Shown: piece by piece, positions 43,803 through 55,293 of the stretch | Position numbering within the stretch: the stretch's first letter is position 1 | Layout: every line of letters begins with the position of its first letter | NCBI RefSeq assembly: GCF_014655955.1 | Contig: NZ_BNBO01000001.1 | Location: forward strand, 270,716 to 334,715 | From: Kitasatospora indigofera | GTDB lineage: Bacteria > Actinomycetota > Actinomycetes > Streptomycetales > Streptomycetaceae | Direction of reading: 5' to 3' | Length of the DNA: 64,000 nt | Translations under genes and position numbers: made by a program | The notes under the pieces: generated by a model | What the model saw: the letters and a program-made list of their open reading frames with translations, nothing else | Database searches by the model: none | Told to the model about the DNA's origin: nothing

Positions 43803-43932
43803 TGATTTCGGCCGTCCCCTGCCTTCCCTAGCCTCATGGCCACAGCCGAGCCACCTGCTGCCGAACGCCCCCCACCCCCCAGACGGCGTCCCGCGGTCTT
43901 CTCCCCCAACCCGGCTCGGCGGAAGGAACGTC

Positions 43933-46104
43933 ATGCCTCGCAACAACGCCCTCGCGGCCGCCCTCACGGCCGCCCTCGCCCTGGGCACCCTGACCGTCGT
44001 GGCCACCCAGTCCACCGCTGCGGCCGGCGGTCCCTCCAGCCGACCCGGCGCCGGGTTCAGGGCGATGACCGCCGGCACGCGCGCCGAGGCGATACGCACC
44101 GCCGACCGCGAGGCCGACGCCGTCGCCGAGTCCCTCGGCTTCGGCCCCGAGGAGCGCCTGACGGCCAAGGACGTCCTGGTCGATACCGACGGCGCCCGGC
44201 ACGTGCGCTACGACCGCACCTACCACGCCTTGCCCGTCATCGGTGGCGACCTGGTCGTCCACTACGGCAAGGACGGCAGGATCACCGGCTCGGACCAGGC
44301 GCACCAAGGCCCGCTCAAGGTGGCCGGCACCACGCCGAAGCTGACCGCGGCCGACGCCTCGGCCGCAGCCGTCAAGCACGCCAAGCACGTCAAGAACGCC
44401 AGGACCGACAGCCGGGACGGCAGCACCCTGGTGGTGTACGCGGTCGGCAAGGTCCCCGTGCTCGCCTATCGTTCGACCGTCACCGGCGCGGGCGAGGGCG
44501 GCCCCGCCTCGCGGGAAGCGGTGATCGTGGACGCGGGCAGCGGCGTGCCGCTCGACCAGTACGAGTTGCACCAGAGCGTCACGGGCACCGGCAACGGCGT
44601 CACCGTCGGCCAGGTCTCGATCGAGACCACCCAGTCCGGAAGCAGCTACACCCTCACCGACGCCGCGCACGGATCCACCATCGTCTACGACTCCTACAAC
44701 AGCTCGCAGTCGACCCCGAAGCAGAACGCCCGTGCCTTCTCCAAGACCACCAACACCTGGGGCAGCGGCTCCACCTCGAGTCGCGAGAGTGCCGCCGTGG
44801 ACGCCTCCTACGGCCTGGCGAAGACCTGGGACTTCTACAAGGACGCCTTCAACCGCTCCGGCATCCGCAACGACGGCAAGGGCGCCCCCGCTTACGTGCA
44901 CGTCGACACCGGCCTGCTGAACGCCTTCTACGACGACGACTGCTTCTGCATGTTCTTCGGTGACGGCTCCTCGCAGAACAGCAACACCCCCGTCACCGCA
45001 CTCGACGTGGCCGGCCACGAGATGAGCCACGGGGTCACCGCCGCCACCGCCAACCTCAACTACTCCGGCGAGTCAGGCGGTCTCAACGAGGCCAACTCCG
45101 ACATCTTCGGCACCATGGTCGAGTTCTACGCCAACAACGCCGGCGACCCCGGCGACTACTACATCGGCGAGAAGCTCAACATGTCCGGCGGCTACATGCG
45201 CCGGATGGACAACCCCTCCGTCGACGGCAACAGCCTGGGCTGTTGGACCTCCAGCGCCGGGTCGGTGGACGTCCACTACTCCTCCGGCATCGGCAACCAC
45301 TTCTTCTACCTGGCGGCCGAGGGCACCGGCGCGAAGACCATCGGCGGACTCTCCCACAACGGCACCACCTGCAACAGTGACACCTTCAGCGGCATCGGCA
45401 AGGACAAGGCCGCCGCTGTCTGGTACCGGGCGCTGACCACCTACATGACCTCCACCACCAACTACTCCGGCGCCCGCACCGCCACCCTCCAGGCCGCCGC
45501 CGACCTGTACGGCACGAACTCCCAGGAGCGGTACCTCGTCTCCAAGGCCTGGGCCGCCGTCAGCGTCGGCACTGCCCTGCCCGACCCGGGTACCAGCAGC
45601 CCGACCCCGAGCCCTACCTCCACCCCCACCCCCACCCCGAGCCCGACCTCCACCCCCACCTCGACCGGCAACGCACTGACCAACGGCACCTTCGAGCAGG
45701 GCACCACCGGCTGGACCCAGAGCGACGACGACATCACCAACTCCACACTGCAGGCCGCGCACGGCGGCTCCTGGTACGCCTGGATGATGGGCTACGGCAC
45801 CTCCGCCGTCGAGTCCCTGTCCCAGTCGAACATCGCGGTGCCCTCCACCGGCAACCCCAAGCTCACCCTCTGGCTGCAGGTCAGCACCCAGGAGTCCGGC
45901 ACCACCGCCTACGACACCCTCAAGGTCAAGGTCAACGGCACCACACTGGCCACCTACTCCAACGCCAACGCCTCCTCCGGATACGTCCAGAAGACGGTCG
46001 ACCTGTCCGCCTACAAGGGCCAGAAGGTGAAGCTGGAGTTCGCGGGAACCGAGGACGCCTACCTGTCGACCGTCTTCCTGCTCGACGACGTCGCCATCGG
46101 CTGA
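43933..46104 (+). CDS. Secreted M4-family (thermolysin-like) metalloprotease
   Basis: ATG 43933 follows GGAAGGAA and gives 723 residues. A signal peptide (1-33) precedes a propeptide (about 35-215, FTP/PepSY-like: DRTYHALPVIGGDLVVHYGKDG). The mature catalytic domain (about 220-545) has the zinc motif GHEMSHG (H362, E363, H366), the third ligand in GGLNEANSD and the later histidine region VDVHYSSGIGNHFFYLAAEG. A Ser/Thr/Pro linker and a C-terminal jelly-roll-like domain (from ALTNGTFEQGTTGW) follow. It digests proteins outside the cell. The divergent LAL regulator probably controls it. Confidence 0.95.
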   Translation: MPRNNALAAALTAALALGTLTVVATQSTAAAGGPSSRPGAGFRAMTAGTRAEAIRTADREADAVAESLGFGPEERLTAKDVLVDTDGARHVRYDRTYHALPVIGGDLVVHYGKDGRITGSDQAHQGPLKVAGTTPKLTAADASAAAVKHAKHVKNARTDSRDGSTLVVYAVGKVPVLAYRSTVTGAGEGGPASREAVIVDAGSGVPLDQYELHQSVTGTGNGVTVGQVSIETTQSGSSYTLTDAAHGSTIVYDSYNSSQSTPKQNARAFSKTTNTWGSGSTSSRESAAVDASYGLAKTWDFYKDAFNRSGIRNDGKGAPAYVHVDTGLLNAFYDDDCFCMFFGDGSSQNSNTPVTALDVAGHEMSHGVTAATANLNYSGESGGLNEANSDIFGTMVEFYANNAGDPGDYYIGEKLNMSGGYMRRMDNPSVDGNSLGCWTSSAGSVDVHYSSGIGNHFFYLAAEGTGAKTIGGLSHNGTTCNSDTFSGIGKDKAAAVWYRALTTYMTSTTNYSGARTATLQAAADLYGTNSQERYLVSKAWAAVSVGTALPDPGTSSPTPSPTSTPTPTPSPTSTPTSTGNALTNGTFEQGTTGWTQSDDDITNSTLQAAHGGSWYAWMMGYGTSAVESLSQSNIAVPSTGNPKLTLWLQVSTQESGTTAYDTLKVKVNGTTLATYSNANASSGYVQKTVDLSAYKGQKVKLEFAGTEDAYLSTVFLLDDVAIG

Positions 46105-46130
46105 CCCACAAACCGCTCCACCCCCAGTAC

Positions 46131-46172
46131 TCCCGCCGCCGGGACCGTTGTGGGACGGGCCCGGCGGCGGGA
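46131..46172 (+). terminator. Hairpin terminator after the M4 protease gene
   Basis: A perfect 13-bp stem (46131-46143 with 46160-46172) and 16-base loop lies 26 bp past the stop codon. Confidence 0.65.
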
Positions 46173-46262
46173 ACTGCCGCGTTCCTCGCACGGTGCAGCG
46201 ACGAAGGCGGCAGACCTGCGGTCGGCCCACCGGGGCAGGGCCGACCGCAGAAGCCACCGCGG

Positions 46263-46553
46263 TCAGCACGGGTACAGCTCGGCCTTGGTCAGCCTTGACA
46301 GGTCCTCCTTGCTGCGGCCGGCCGCGGTGCCGGCCTTGGTGCCGGTCGCCGTCCTGCCGCTCTTCGCGCCGGCCGAGGCTTCGTGGGCCTCGCTCGTGCT
46401 GCCGGCGGTCTCGGCGTTCTCCAGGCTGCGGCCGAGGATGTCCATCAGGTCGAGCACGTTGCCCGGTGCGGGCGCGGCCTCGGGGGCGGTGATTTCCTGG
46501 CCGGCCTGCTTGGCGGCGATCAGCTCGTGGACCTTCGCGCGGCAGAGCCGCAC
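46263..46553 (-). pseudogene. C-terminal stub of a Ku DNA-end-binding gene
   Basis: The reverse-strand frame reads KVHELIAAKQAGQEITAPEA, NVLDLMDILGRSLENAETAG and, after a Ser/Thr/Ala/Lys linker, DLSRLTKAELYPC. This is the pattern of the C-terminal region of actinobacterial Ku, including the K-rich linker and the start of the terminal SAP-like motif. The DNA-ring domain (over 200 residues) is absent upstream, and the end is cut too. It cannot encode a working Ku protein. No LigD gene is nearby. Confidence 0.65.
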
Positions 46554-47633
46554 CGCAGTCCGAGCTGCCGGCGCCGCTCGCCTGGGGCACCGAGGGGCGG
46601 CACTTGGGCGGTCGCCGGGGACAGCGGGGGGCGTTCATCGCAGCGCGTGGCCCTTCGGCCACCGGCCCCCGTGGGCCGGACGGGTGGAGGCGGTCTTCAC
46701 GATGCAGTGCCGGGTTTGCCCCGGCGGATGCCGGTGAGACTGCCACCCAGCGCGCACGTTTGCCCCCCGAGATCACGGACATACGGTTCCTGGCGGGGCC
46801 GCTGCCCGGGGACCGAGGTCATGTTCAGTCCGTCCGGTCGTGACAGGCGGCCCCGCACCACCTCCACGGCGCAACCGGCAGGAAGCCGCAGGCCGGGCCC
46901 GGCCCCGTGACCTGGGCTGCAACGGCTGGTCTTCCCGTCCCGGTGCGCCGGACGGCGCTCGGTCCGCGCGAGTTCTGGCCCGGAGGTAGGCAGCGGCGCA
47001 GCGCGTCGGTCCTGCACCAGGCGGGACGGATGCCAGGCGGGCCTCGCCAGGGGTTGCCGTGCCCCCGCCCGGTCGGGCCTCGCGGGTGCCGACGAGGTTG
47101 TCGTGGATGTGAGGACCTCGCCGAACCGGCCCGGCGCTGCCCGCTGCCCGCTGCGCCTGCGGACCGGCTGGGGCCGGGTGCTCCAGAAGGATGCCGGCGC
47201 GGTGGGGGCCGGTGCTCCCAGAAGGTGCCGGTGCGGTCCCGGCCGGTGCGGCCCAGCGCCCGTCGGCGAGGGTTGAAGCCGGCCCGGGCCGCCCGGTGCC
47301 AGGTGCCGACGCCCACGACGGAGCGTAGTCACGCCCGGCGCCCCCGGTTGAAGGGGCGCGGCCCGGGTAGGCGGGTGGGTGACGGCCACCAATCCCATGG
47401 AGCCCTCCTTGCAGGTCCCGGGTTGCAGGCGCACCCGGGACCTGGCCATGAGGCCGACCTGTCCCCTCTCCCTGCCCTGCCCTGCCCTGCCCCCTGCCGC
47501 CGATAGGCCGGTTCCGGGTTCCGGCCACGGCCGCACCCCGCACCCCACCACCCGCCCGCCCCGGGCTGGCCGGGACGCACCTACCCGCCTGCCGCGCCCC
47601 GGCCTGGCTGTGCCTGTGATTGGTCAGCGGGGG
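46554..47633. other. 1.08-kb gap with local duplications
   Basis: No gene is supported. A 27-28 bp imperfect direct repeat occurs at 47177-47204 and 47211-47237 (GGTGCTCCAGAAGG / GGTGCTCCCAGAAGG cores), and a CCTGC-type simple repeat lies near 47462-47490. The region looks like decayed sequence around the Ku stub. Confidence 0.45.
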
Positions 47634-48050
47634 TCAGCGCTTGGTCTTGGCTGTCTTGGGGGAGACGAGACGGACACCGGCCCAGTCGTCGCTGACGCTG
47701 ATGGAGGCGGTCTGTGCGAGGCCGGCGAGGGGGACGGCTTCGGCGATGTCGGAGGGCTCGACGTACCCGTCACGACCGGTCTTGGGGGTGAGCACCCAGA
47801 TCACCCCGCTCTCCGCCAGCGGGCCCAGGGCCCCGACGAGCGCGTCCACCAGGTCCCCGTCGTCCTCACGCCACCACAGCAGGACCACGTCGACGACCTC
47901 GTCGGCATCCTCGCCGAGGAGCTCCGAGCCGGCGCGCTCCTCCACCGCGGCCCGCAGCGCCTCGTCGCAGTCCTCGTCCAGCCCCAGCTCCAGGACCACC
48001 GCGTCCGGCTCGATGCCGAGCCTGTCCGCCACGCCCACCGTGCTTGTCAT
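47634..48050 (-). CDS. DUF3052 family protein
   Basis: This 138-residue protein matches DUF3052 over its full length: RLGIEPDAVVLELGLDEDCDEALRAAVEE, an acidic VDVVLLWWREDDGDLVDALVGAL core, ESGVIWVLTPKTGRDGYVEP and the end SDDWAGVRLVSPKTAKTKR. The family is nearly universal in actinobacteria, soluble and of unknown function. GAGGGAG precedes ATG 48050, and the start overlaps the stop of a short upstream frame (ATGA). It normally sits near central metabolic genes; here it is on its own, so it may be a second copy. Confidence 0.9.
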   Translation of the reverse strand: MTSTVGVADRLGIEPDAVVLELGLDEDCDEALRAAVEERAGSELLGEDADEVVDVVLLWWREDDGDLVDALVGALGPLAESGVIWVLTPKTGRDGYVEPSDIAEAVPLAGLAQTASISVSDDWAGVRLVSPKTAKTKR

Positions 48051-48181
48051 CTGACACTCCCTCGCTGGTCACGGGCGACCGTTCGACCGCCAAGCCCATG
48101 GTCGACGCGGCTTGCCGCCTGCTCCCGCCGACTCGCCCGTAGCAGCACGAATCCGAACACCAGCACACCGACCGACATCAT
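48047..48181 (-). CDS. Possible small membrane peptide coupled to the DUF3052 gene
   Basis: From ATG 48181 a 44-residue frame (MMSVGVLVFGFVLLRASRRE then a charged tail) ends in a TGA overlapping the DUF3052 start. One short hydrophobic segment is followed by basic residues. CGGAG lies about 4 bp upstream of the start. It could be a leader that couples translation. Confidence 0.4.
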   Translation of the reverse strand: MMSVGVLVFGFVLLRASRREQAASRVDHGLGGRTVARDQRGSVR

Positions 48182-48218
48182 GTCGCTCCGAGTAGCCTCA
48201 TCGGCGTGCGGACGTGAC

Positions 48219-48248
48219 CCGGCCCCCAGCGATCTTGCTGGGGGCCGG
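48219..48248 (-). terminator. Hairpin terminator after the HExxH protease gene
   Basis: A perfect 12-bp stem (48219-48230 with 48237-48248) and a 6-base loop lies about 120 bp beyond the protease stop, before the small peptide gene. Confidence 0.6.
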
Positions 48249-48370
48249 ATCTGTCCGTGCTGATCAGGGCTGTATCGGCGCTGTCGCGTGGATCCACTGA
48301 CGTGAGGTCGGACCGGACGGTGACCTTCCCGCCCGTCCCTCGGACCGGGCACGCCGGCACGTCCGGGCGG

Positions 48371-49918
48371 TCAGTTGAGGGCAGCCCAGTTCTGGGTGCT
48401 CGCATTGCCGGCCTGGTTGCCGGTGACCGCTGCGCCGGGGGTGACGGGGGCGCTGTCGAGGGAGTATCCGGTCGCCGGGTTGGTGATCGTCAGGGTGCCG
48501 CTGCTGTTCTGGGTGACCTTCCAGTCCTGCCATGGGTTGGAGGAGTTGACGGCCCGCAGGACGGCCTGGCCGCCGGCGGTGGTGGGCGCGGTCAGCACCA
48601 GGGCGTCCGGGCAGCCGTCGATGAGCTTCACGGTGCCGTTCGGATCCGCCCGCAGCGTCCACCGCTGCTTGGCACGCGTGGAGTCGTAGGCGGCAAGGAC
48701 GGCAGGGGAGCTGCCGGAGGCGCCGCACTGGTCGGCGCGTTCCAGGGCCAGAGCGCCGCCGTTGGTGAGGACGTGGGTCCGGCCGTCACCCACGATCGTG
48801 GGGCCGTAGTTGATGGCGTGGGCAGCCAGGGAGGTGAGCGCGCTTCCGGTGGTGGAGAGCGCGGGGTCGGCGGTGGGCCGACCGGTCTTGAACCAGTCGG
48901 CGAAGGTGGCGGGCCTGCGCGCGGTCATCACGCTGACGGTCCTGTCCCAGCCTCCGTCGACGTTGTTCCACAGGTCCAGCAACGCGCCGTCCACGTTGCC
49001 CTGGACCTGGTCCCCGGTGTGCCATCCGGTGGCGTACGTGAAGCTCTGGCTGCTGCCGTCGGGCCACACGTAGCGGTAGTCCTTCAGGAGGTACGCGGCC
49101 ACTGAGTCGGCGAAGCCCTCGGTCCAGGAGCAGCTGCCGGAGCTCGCCTGGTCGATGAAGTGCGGGTTGCAGCCGGTGACCGCCGGGAACTGCCCGTTGT
49201 AGAGGCGGTGCTGGAAGAAGTGGCCGGCCTCGTGAAGCACGGTGTGCTCGGAGTCGGGGTCGGCGGCGGCGAGGTGGACGGTGTTGGCCAGGTCGTAGGA
49301 CGGCCCGTCCGCCGAGTCGGCGGTCCACCGCATGTTGAGTTCGGTGCAGGCGTTGCTGTTCGCCTCATGGGTGGACCAGCAGTCGCTGACGGGGTTGTTG
49401 CGAGCCCACCACAGGAGGTTGACGGTGTCGAACGCGTGCCAGGCCCGGGCGTTGGACGCCTTCAAGGTGCCCAGGTCGGTGCTGGCCGCAAGATCCGTTC
49501 TGATGGGCGAGTCGAACGTGTACACCGTGCCGCTGCCGTCGCTGACCTTCCACAGCTTGGTGCTCTCGGTGCTGAACCGCACCCACATGCTGTTCATCGC
49601 AGCGGTGGTGGGGGTGTAGCAGAGGTTGAAGCCGCCGTCGGCGACGGCGGTGTACTGGTAGTCGGCGGTGAGCCGGCGGGGGGCGTCGGTGGATTTCTCC
49701 TTGCCCCACAGCTGGATGTTCGCGTTGCGGACCGGCTTGGTCAGCGTGGGCTTGCCCCGGCCGGACTCGGCCGACCGGTAGTCGTACTGGAGCTTGCCGC
49801 TCAGGCAGACGGGGGACGCAGCCGCGGCGCTGGACGCCGTCAGCGGAACGGCGGCGGCGACGAGCAAGGCGGTGCTCACGGCGGCGAAGCCGCGTGGCAG
49901 TCGCATTCCGATGGCCAC
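48371..49918 (-). CDS. Secreted HExxH metalloprotease with ricin-type lectin domain
   Basis: GTG 49918 is preceded by GAGAGG and gives 515 residues with a signal peptide (about 1-35). After an Ig-like region (about 38-120) the zincin motif HEAGHFFQHRL appears (H229, E230, H233), then WTEGFADSVAAYLL, which may supply the third ligand. The last 130 residues form a beta-trefoil with Q-x-W-type repeats (QRWTL, QDWKV, QNWAA). It is likely an extracellular protease bound to glycans or cell wall. I cannot assign it to a named MEROPS family. Confidence 0.75.
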   Translation of the reverse strand: MAIGMRLPRGFAAVSTALLVAAAVPLTASSAAAASPVCLSGKLQYDYRSAESGRGKPTLTKPVRNANIQLWGKEKSTDAPRRLTADYQYTAVADGGFNLCYTPTTAAMNSMWVRFSTESTKLWKVSDGSGTVYTFDSPIRTDLAASTDLGTLKASNARAWHAFDTVNLLWWARNNPVSDCWSTHEANSNACTELNMRWTADSADGPSYDLANTVHLAAADPDSEHTVLHEAGHFFQHRLYNGQFPAVTGCNPHFIDQASSGSCSWTEGFADSVAAYLLKDYRYVWPDGSSQSFTYATGWHTGDQVQGNVDGALLDLWNNVDGGWDRTVSVMTARRPATFADWFKTGRPTADPALSTTGSALTSLAAHAINYGPTIVGDGRTHVLTNGGALALERADQCGASGSSPAVLAAYDSTRAKQRWTLRADPNGTVKLIDGCPDALVLTAPTTAGGQAVLRAVNSSNPWQDWKVTQNSSGTLTITNPATGYSLDSAPVTPGAAVTGNQAGNASTQNWAALN

Positions 49919-52292
<2,374 letters not shown>

Positions 52293-53094
52293 GGCCGCTG
52301 CTGTCCAGGCTGTCGCCCCGTCCCTCGGCGACCCCGACACCGCCCTCCCCGAGGAGGCGCCGGGTGCCGCCCCGGCGTTCGCCGAGCACCCGGGTCCGGC
52401 CGGGCACCGTGCCGGCCTGGCCGGCCGTGCCGCCCGCCTCCTGCTCGCCAACGACACGCGGTTGCCCCGCCGGCAGGCCCTCGACGCCACGACCGCCTGG
52501 GGGCACGGCACCACCGGCCTCGCCCGGCCAGGCGACGACGACCGCGATCCGGACCTCCTCTCGGCGTCCTGGCCACTCGGCGACGGGGCCCCGACGGCCC
52601 GCCTCTCCGGCCGCCAGGCCAGCACCAGCCCGACCGGCGCGGACCGTATCTCGTCCCGGGGCGACGTCTCCGCCGACGAACGCCCGCACGCCCCGCACGC
52701 CCCGTAGGCCCCCGTGCCCCGCCGCCCCGCCCACCGACGCTGTCCCTGCCGGAGGGCGAGGAAGGAGCGAAGCCCCGTGGGGGAGGCCGACGAGGGGGCC
52801 CGGAGCGTGCCGAGCGCACCCGCCCGACCCCGGTGCACTGAACACCCGGGTCGGGTTCCTGTGGGAGAAGGTCGCCGGGAACGACACCGAGCGCCTGGCG
52901 TAGGCCGCCGGTGTGTCCGGTGCGCACCGCACGGCGCTGCGACACACGAGGTCTCATGACCTCGCTACCCCGAAGTGATCGGATCGGGGTATCTAATTGC
53001 GGTTTGTCATGAATTGTCAATCAGGTGTCCTGTCATGCTGGTGACTTGTCGCTCGGGGCGGGGCGCTCTGTTGTGAGGAGAGGTGAACCCGCGG
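52293..53094. other. 802-bp gap with a possible gene remnant
   Basis: A + frame from about 52320 to 52707 (GLAGRAARLLLANDTRLPRR, then QALDATTAWGHGTTGLARPG) looks partly coding but has no start codon or known family. An AT-rich segment at about 52980-53040 contains repeated TGTCA words and probably the promoter of the next gene. AGGAGAGG at 53077-53084 is its ribosome site. Confidence 0.4.
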
Positions 53095-54672
53095 ATGAGT
53101 GCTCGTACTCGTGGACAGGGCGACCTGCCGTGGTACCGGATCAGCCGTCAGTGGCCCGTGGCCGTGTTCAACAGGGCCACGGACGGTGGGACGACCCCGG
53201 TTCCCGCCGTCGTCGCGTCCGATCTGGTTGACTCGGGTGGACCACGTGGGGAGCGCGGTGCAGGGGTGGCGTCGCTGGGGTGCGCGCTGCTGTCCGGTAT
53301 GGCGCTGCTGGCGGCCACGGCCCCACCGGTGGCCGCCGCGCAGGTGGAGGCCGTGCCGGTGCAGGCGCAGCGGGCGGATCCTTCGCAGACCTTCGTCTTC
53401 ACCGGCGCTCCGCAGACCCTGACGGTTCCGGCGACGGCGGTGGTGACGATCACCGCGGACGGCGCGGGTGGCGCCGACAACACCGGCACCGCCTGTTCCG
53501 TCACGGGGGCCGGTGGGACGGGGGCGCGGGTGGTGGCCACCCTGCCGCCGAGCGTCGCCCCGACGACCTTCACCGTCAATGTCGGCGGCACCGGAGGTAA
53601 AGGCTGCAACGGCACCGGCACGCCGGGGGCCGGCGGGTTCAACGGCGGCGCCCCGGGCGGGAGTTATCCGGCCAGTGGGTTCCAATTCGAAGGTCCGGGC
53701 GGGGGCGGGGCCTCCAGCATCAGTACGGGCGGCTCCCTGCTGGTGGTCGCCGGGGGCGGCGGTGCCGCCGGCGGCACCGGAGCAGGTTCCACGGGGGGCA
53801 ACGGAGGCAGCGGCGGGACCACGCCTGATGCCACCGGCGGTACCGCAGGCACTGCCACCGGCCCCGGGGCTTCGCCGGGGCAGGGCGGGGGCGGCGGCAG
53901 CACCAGTACCAGTACGGGGGGTACCGGCGGGGCCGCAGGCACCGTTCCATCCTGTGCCGTCATCAACGCCGGGTCGGGGAGCGGGTTCTCCGGTACCACG
54001 GTCGGTACCGGTGGCGCCGGTGGTAGCTTCGACGGCGGCTGCGCCGCCACTGCCGTCAGTGCTGGTGGTGGCGGTGGGGGCGGGTACTTCGCCGGTGGGG
54101 GTGGCGGCAGCGGCGCCGTCAACAACACGGGCACCGCGGCGGGTGGGGGCGGAGGTGGTGGGGGCAGCAGCTTCGCCACCCCCACGGGTACCGGCACGAG
54201 CTATGCGCCTTCGACACTCGGGACGGCGAACCACGACGGCCAGGTGACCATCTCCTACACGCTCCCGTCCCTGACCATCACCAAGACCCACACCAGTTTC
54301 TTCACGCAGGGGCAGGACGGCACCTACACCATCACCGTGGGCAACGCCGTCGGGGCCGCCCCGACCGACGGCACCACGGTCACCGTGTACGACACCCTGC
54401 CCGCCGGACTCAGCGCCGACAGCATCAGCGGCACGGGATGGATCTGCACCCTGAACATCCTCACCTGCACCCGTAGCGACATCCTCCCCGCCGGGAGCAA
54501 CTACCCTCCCATCACCCTGAAGGTCGACGTTTCCTGCTGGGCCCACGCCGAGTTGACCAACCGCGCGACCGCCCTCGGAGGGGGCGACACCACCAGCCAC
54601 ACCGCGACCGACCTCACCCAGATCAAGCGCCACGAGCACGACGAGCGCTGCGAGCGCCACGACCACTGGTAG
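53095..54672 (+). CDS. Secreted glycine-rich protein with DUF11 domain and His-rich end
   Basis: I take ATG 53095; a GTG at 53083 is an alternative. The 525-residue protein has a long leader with a hydrophobic segment (SLGCALLSGMALLAATAPPVAAA, about 58-80). About 290 residues of Gly-rich repeats follow (AGGGGAAGGTGAGSTGGNG-type, about 110-385). A DUF11-type beta-sandwich comes next (LTITKTHTSFFTQGQDGTYTI, about 395-490), and the last 14 residues include RHEHDERCERHDHW. Gly-rich/DUF11 proteins are usually wall- or surface-linked. The His/Cys end could bind metal ions. No sortase motif is seen. Confidence 0.75.
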   Translation: MSARTRGQGDLPWYRISRQWPVAVFNRATDGGTTPVPAVVASDLVDSGGPRGERGAGVASLGCALLSGMALLAATAPPVAAAQVEAVPVQAQRADPSQTFVFTGAPQTLTVPATAVVTITADGAGGADNTGTACSVTGAGGTGARVVATLPPSVAPTTFTVNVGGTGGKGCNGTGTPGAGGFNGGAPGGSYPASGFQFEGPGGGGASSISTGGSLLVVAGGGGAAGGTGAGSTGGNGGSGGTTPDATGGTAGTATGPGASPGQGGGGGSTSTSTGGTGGAAGTVPSCAVINAGSGSGFSGTTVGTGGAGGSFDGGCAATAVSAGGGGGGGYFAGGGGGSGAVNNTGTAAGGGGGGGGSSFATPTGTGTSYAPSTLGTANHDGQVTISYTLPSLTITKTHTSFFTQGQDGTYTITVGNAVGAAPTDGTTVTVYDTLPAGLSADSISGTGWICTLNILTCTRSDILPAGSNYPPITLKVDVSCWAHAELTNRATALGGGDTTSHTATDLTQIKRHEHDERCERHDHW

Positions 54673-54689
54673 CCCGACCGACCTGTGCC

Positions 54690-54727
54690 GGCGGCGGGGC
54701 ACGTCCATGAGGACGTGCCCCGCCGCC
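54690..54727. terminator. Strong bidirectional hairpin terminator
   Basis: A perfect 17-bp stem (54690-54706 with 54711-54727) and 4-base loop lies between the convergent glycine-rich and PPOX genes. Confidence 0.8.
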
Positions 54728-54767
54728 CACCACGATGTGCCGCCTGCTGTTGCTCCGGACCAGGCCG

Positions 54768-55184
54768 TTACGGCCGGCCGGCGCCGGCGTTCGGCAGGAG
54801 GCGCCCCGTCACCAGTTCGGCGTGGATCCGGATGCACACCTGGCCGGGACGGCGCAGGCCGGCGGGCTCGTGCGGCGTCCGCGCCTCGGTGACGTCCGCC
54901 CGGCCGAGCACGGTGACGCTCCAGCCGCTGCCGTCCGACTCGCTGACCTCGCCCGCCTCGAAGGCAACCAGCGCGCCGGACACGGCCCGGACCAGCTCGG
55001 ACCCGGCGGCGGCGGAGAGCAGCACACTGCCGTCGGCGTCCAGGCGGTAGCGGGTGGGCAGGACGGCCGGCAGGGCTCCGACCGTGTAGACGACACGGCC
55101 CACCCGGGTCGCGGCCAGGAGTCGCAGGCACTGCCGCTCGTCGAGCGGTGAGGTGTCGGCCGAGGGGATCTGATCGGGCTTCAT
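54768..55184 (-). CDS. Pyridoxamine-5'-phosphate-oxidase-like (FMN-binding split barrel) protein
   Basis: ATG 55184 gives 138 residues; a GTG at 55280, 13 bp after the response-regulator stop, is an alternative start. The sequence has the split-barrel pattern of actinobacterial PPOX-like proteins: LDERQCLRLLAATRVGRVVYTVGALPAVLPTRYRLDADGSVLL, VSGALVAFEAGEVSE, GWSVTVLGRADV and a basic end. Such proteins bind FMN, F420 or heme, and several are part of the mycobacterial DosR dormancy regulon. It follows the DevR-type regulator on the same strand, probably as an operon. Confidence 0.8.
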   Translation of the reverse strand: MKPDQIPSADTSPLDERQCLRLLAATRVGRVVYTVGALPAVLPTRYRLDADGSVLLSAAAGSELVRAVSGALVAFEAGEVSESDGSGWSVTVLGRADVTEARTPHEPAGLRRPGQVCIRIHAELVTGRLLPNAGAGRP

Positions 55185-55293
55185 GGCATCGATGGTCGCC
55201 TCGGAACGGCTCGCGGGTGAGGGGCCGATGGTCCCCCGCGGGCCGCCGGGAGGCCCCGGGTGCGAATCGGTCGTGCTCACCGGTCCGGCCCGC

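Noticed and set aside
46554..47633. Insertion sequence in the gap after the Ku stub
   Set aside because: I found no transposase motif, terminal inverted repeats or target duplication; only short local direct repeats.
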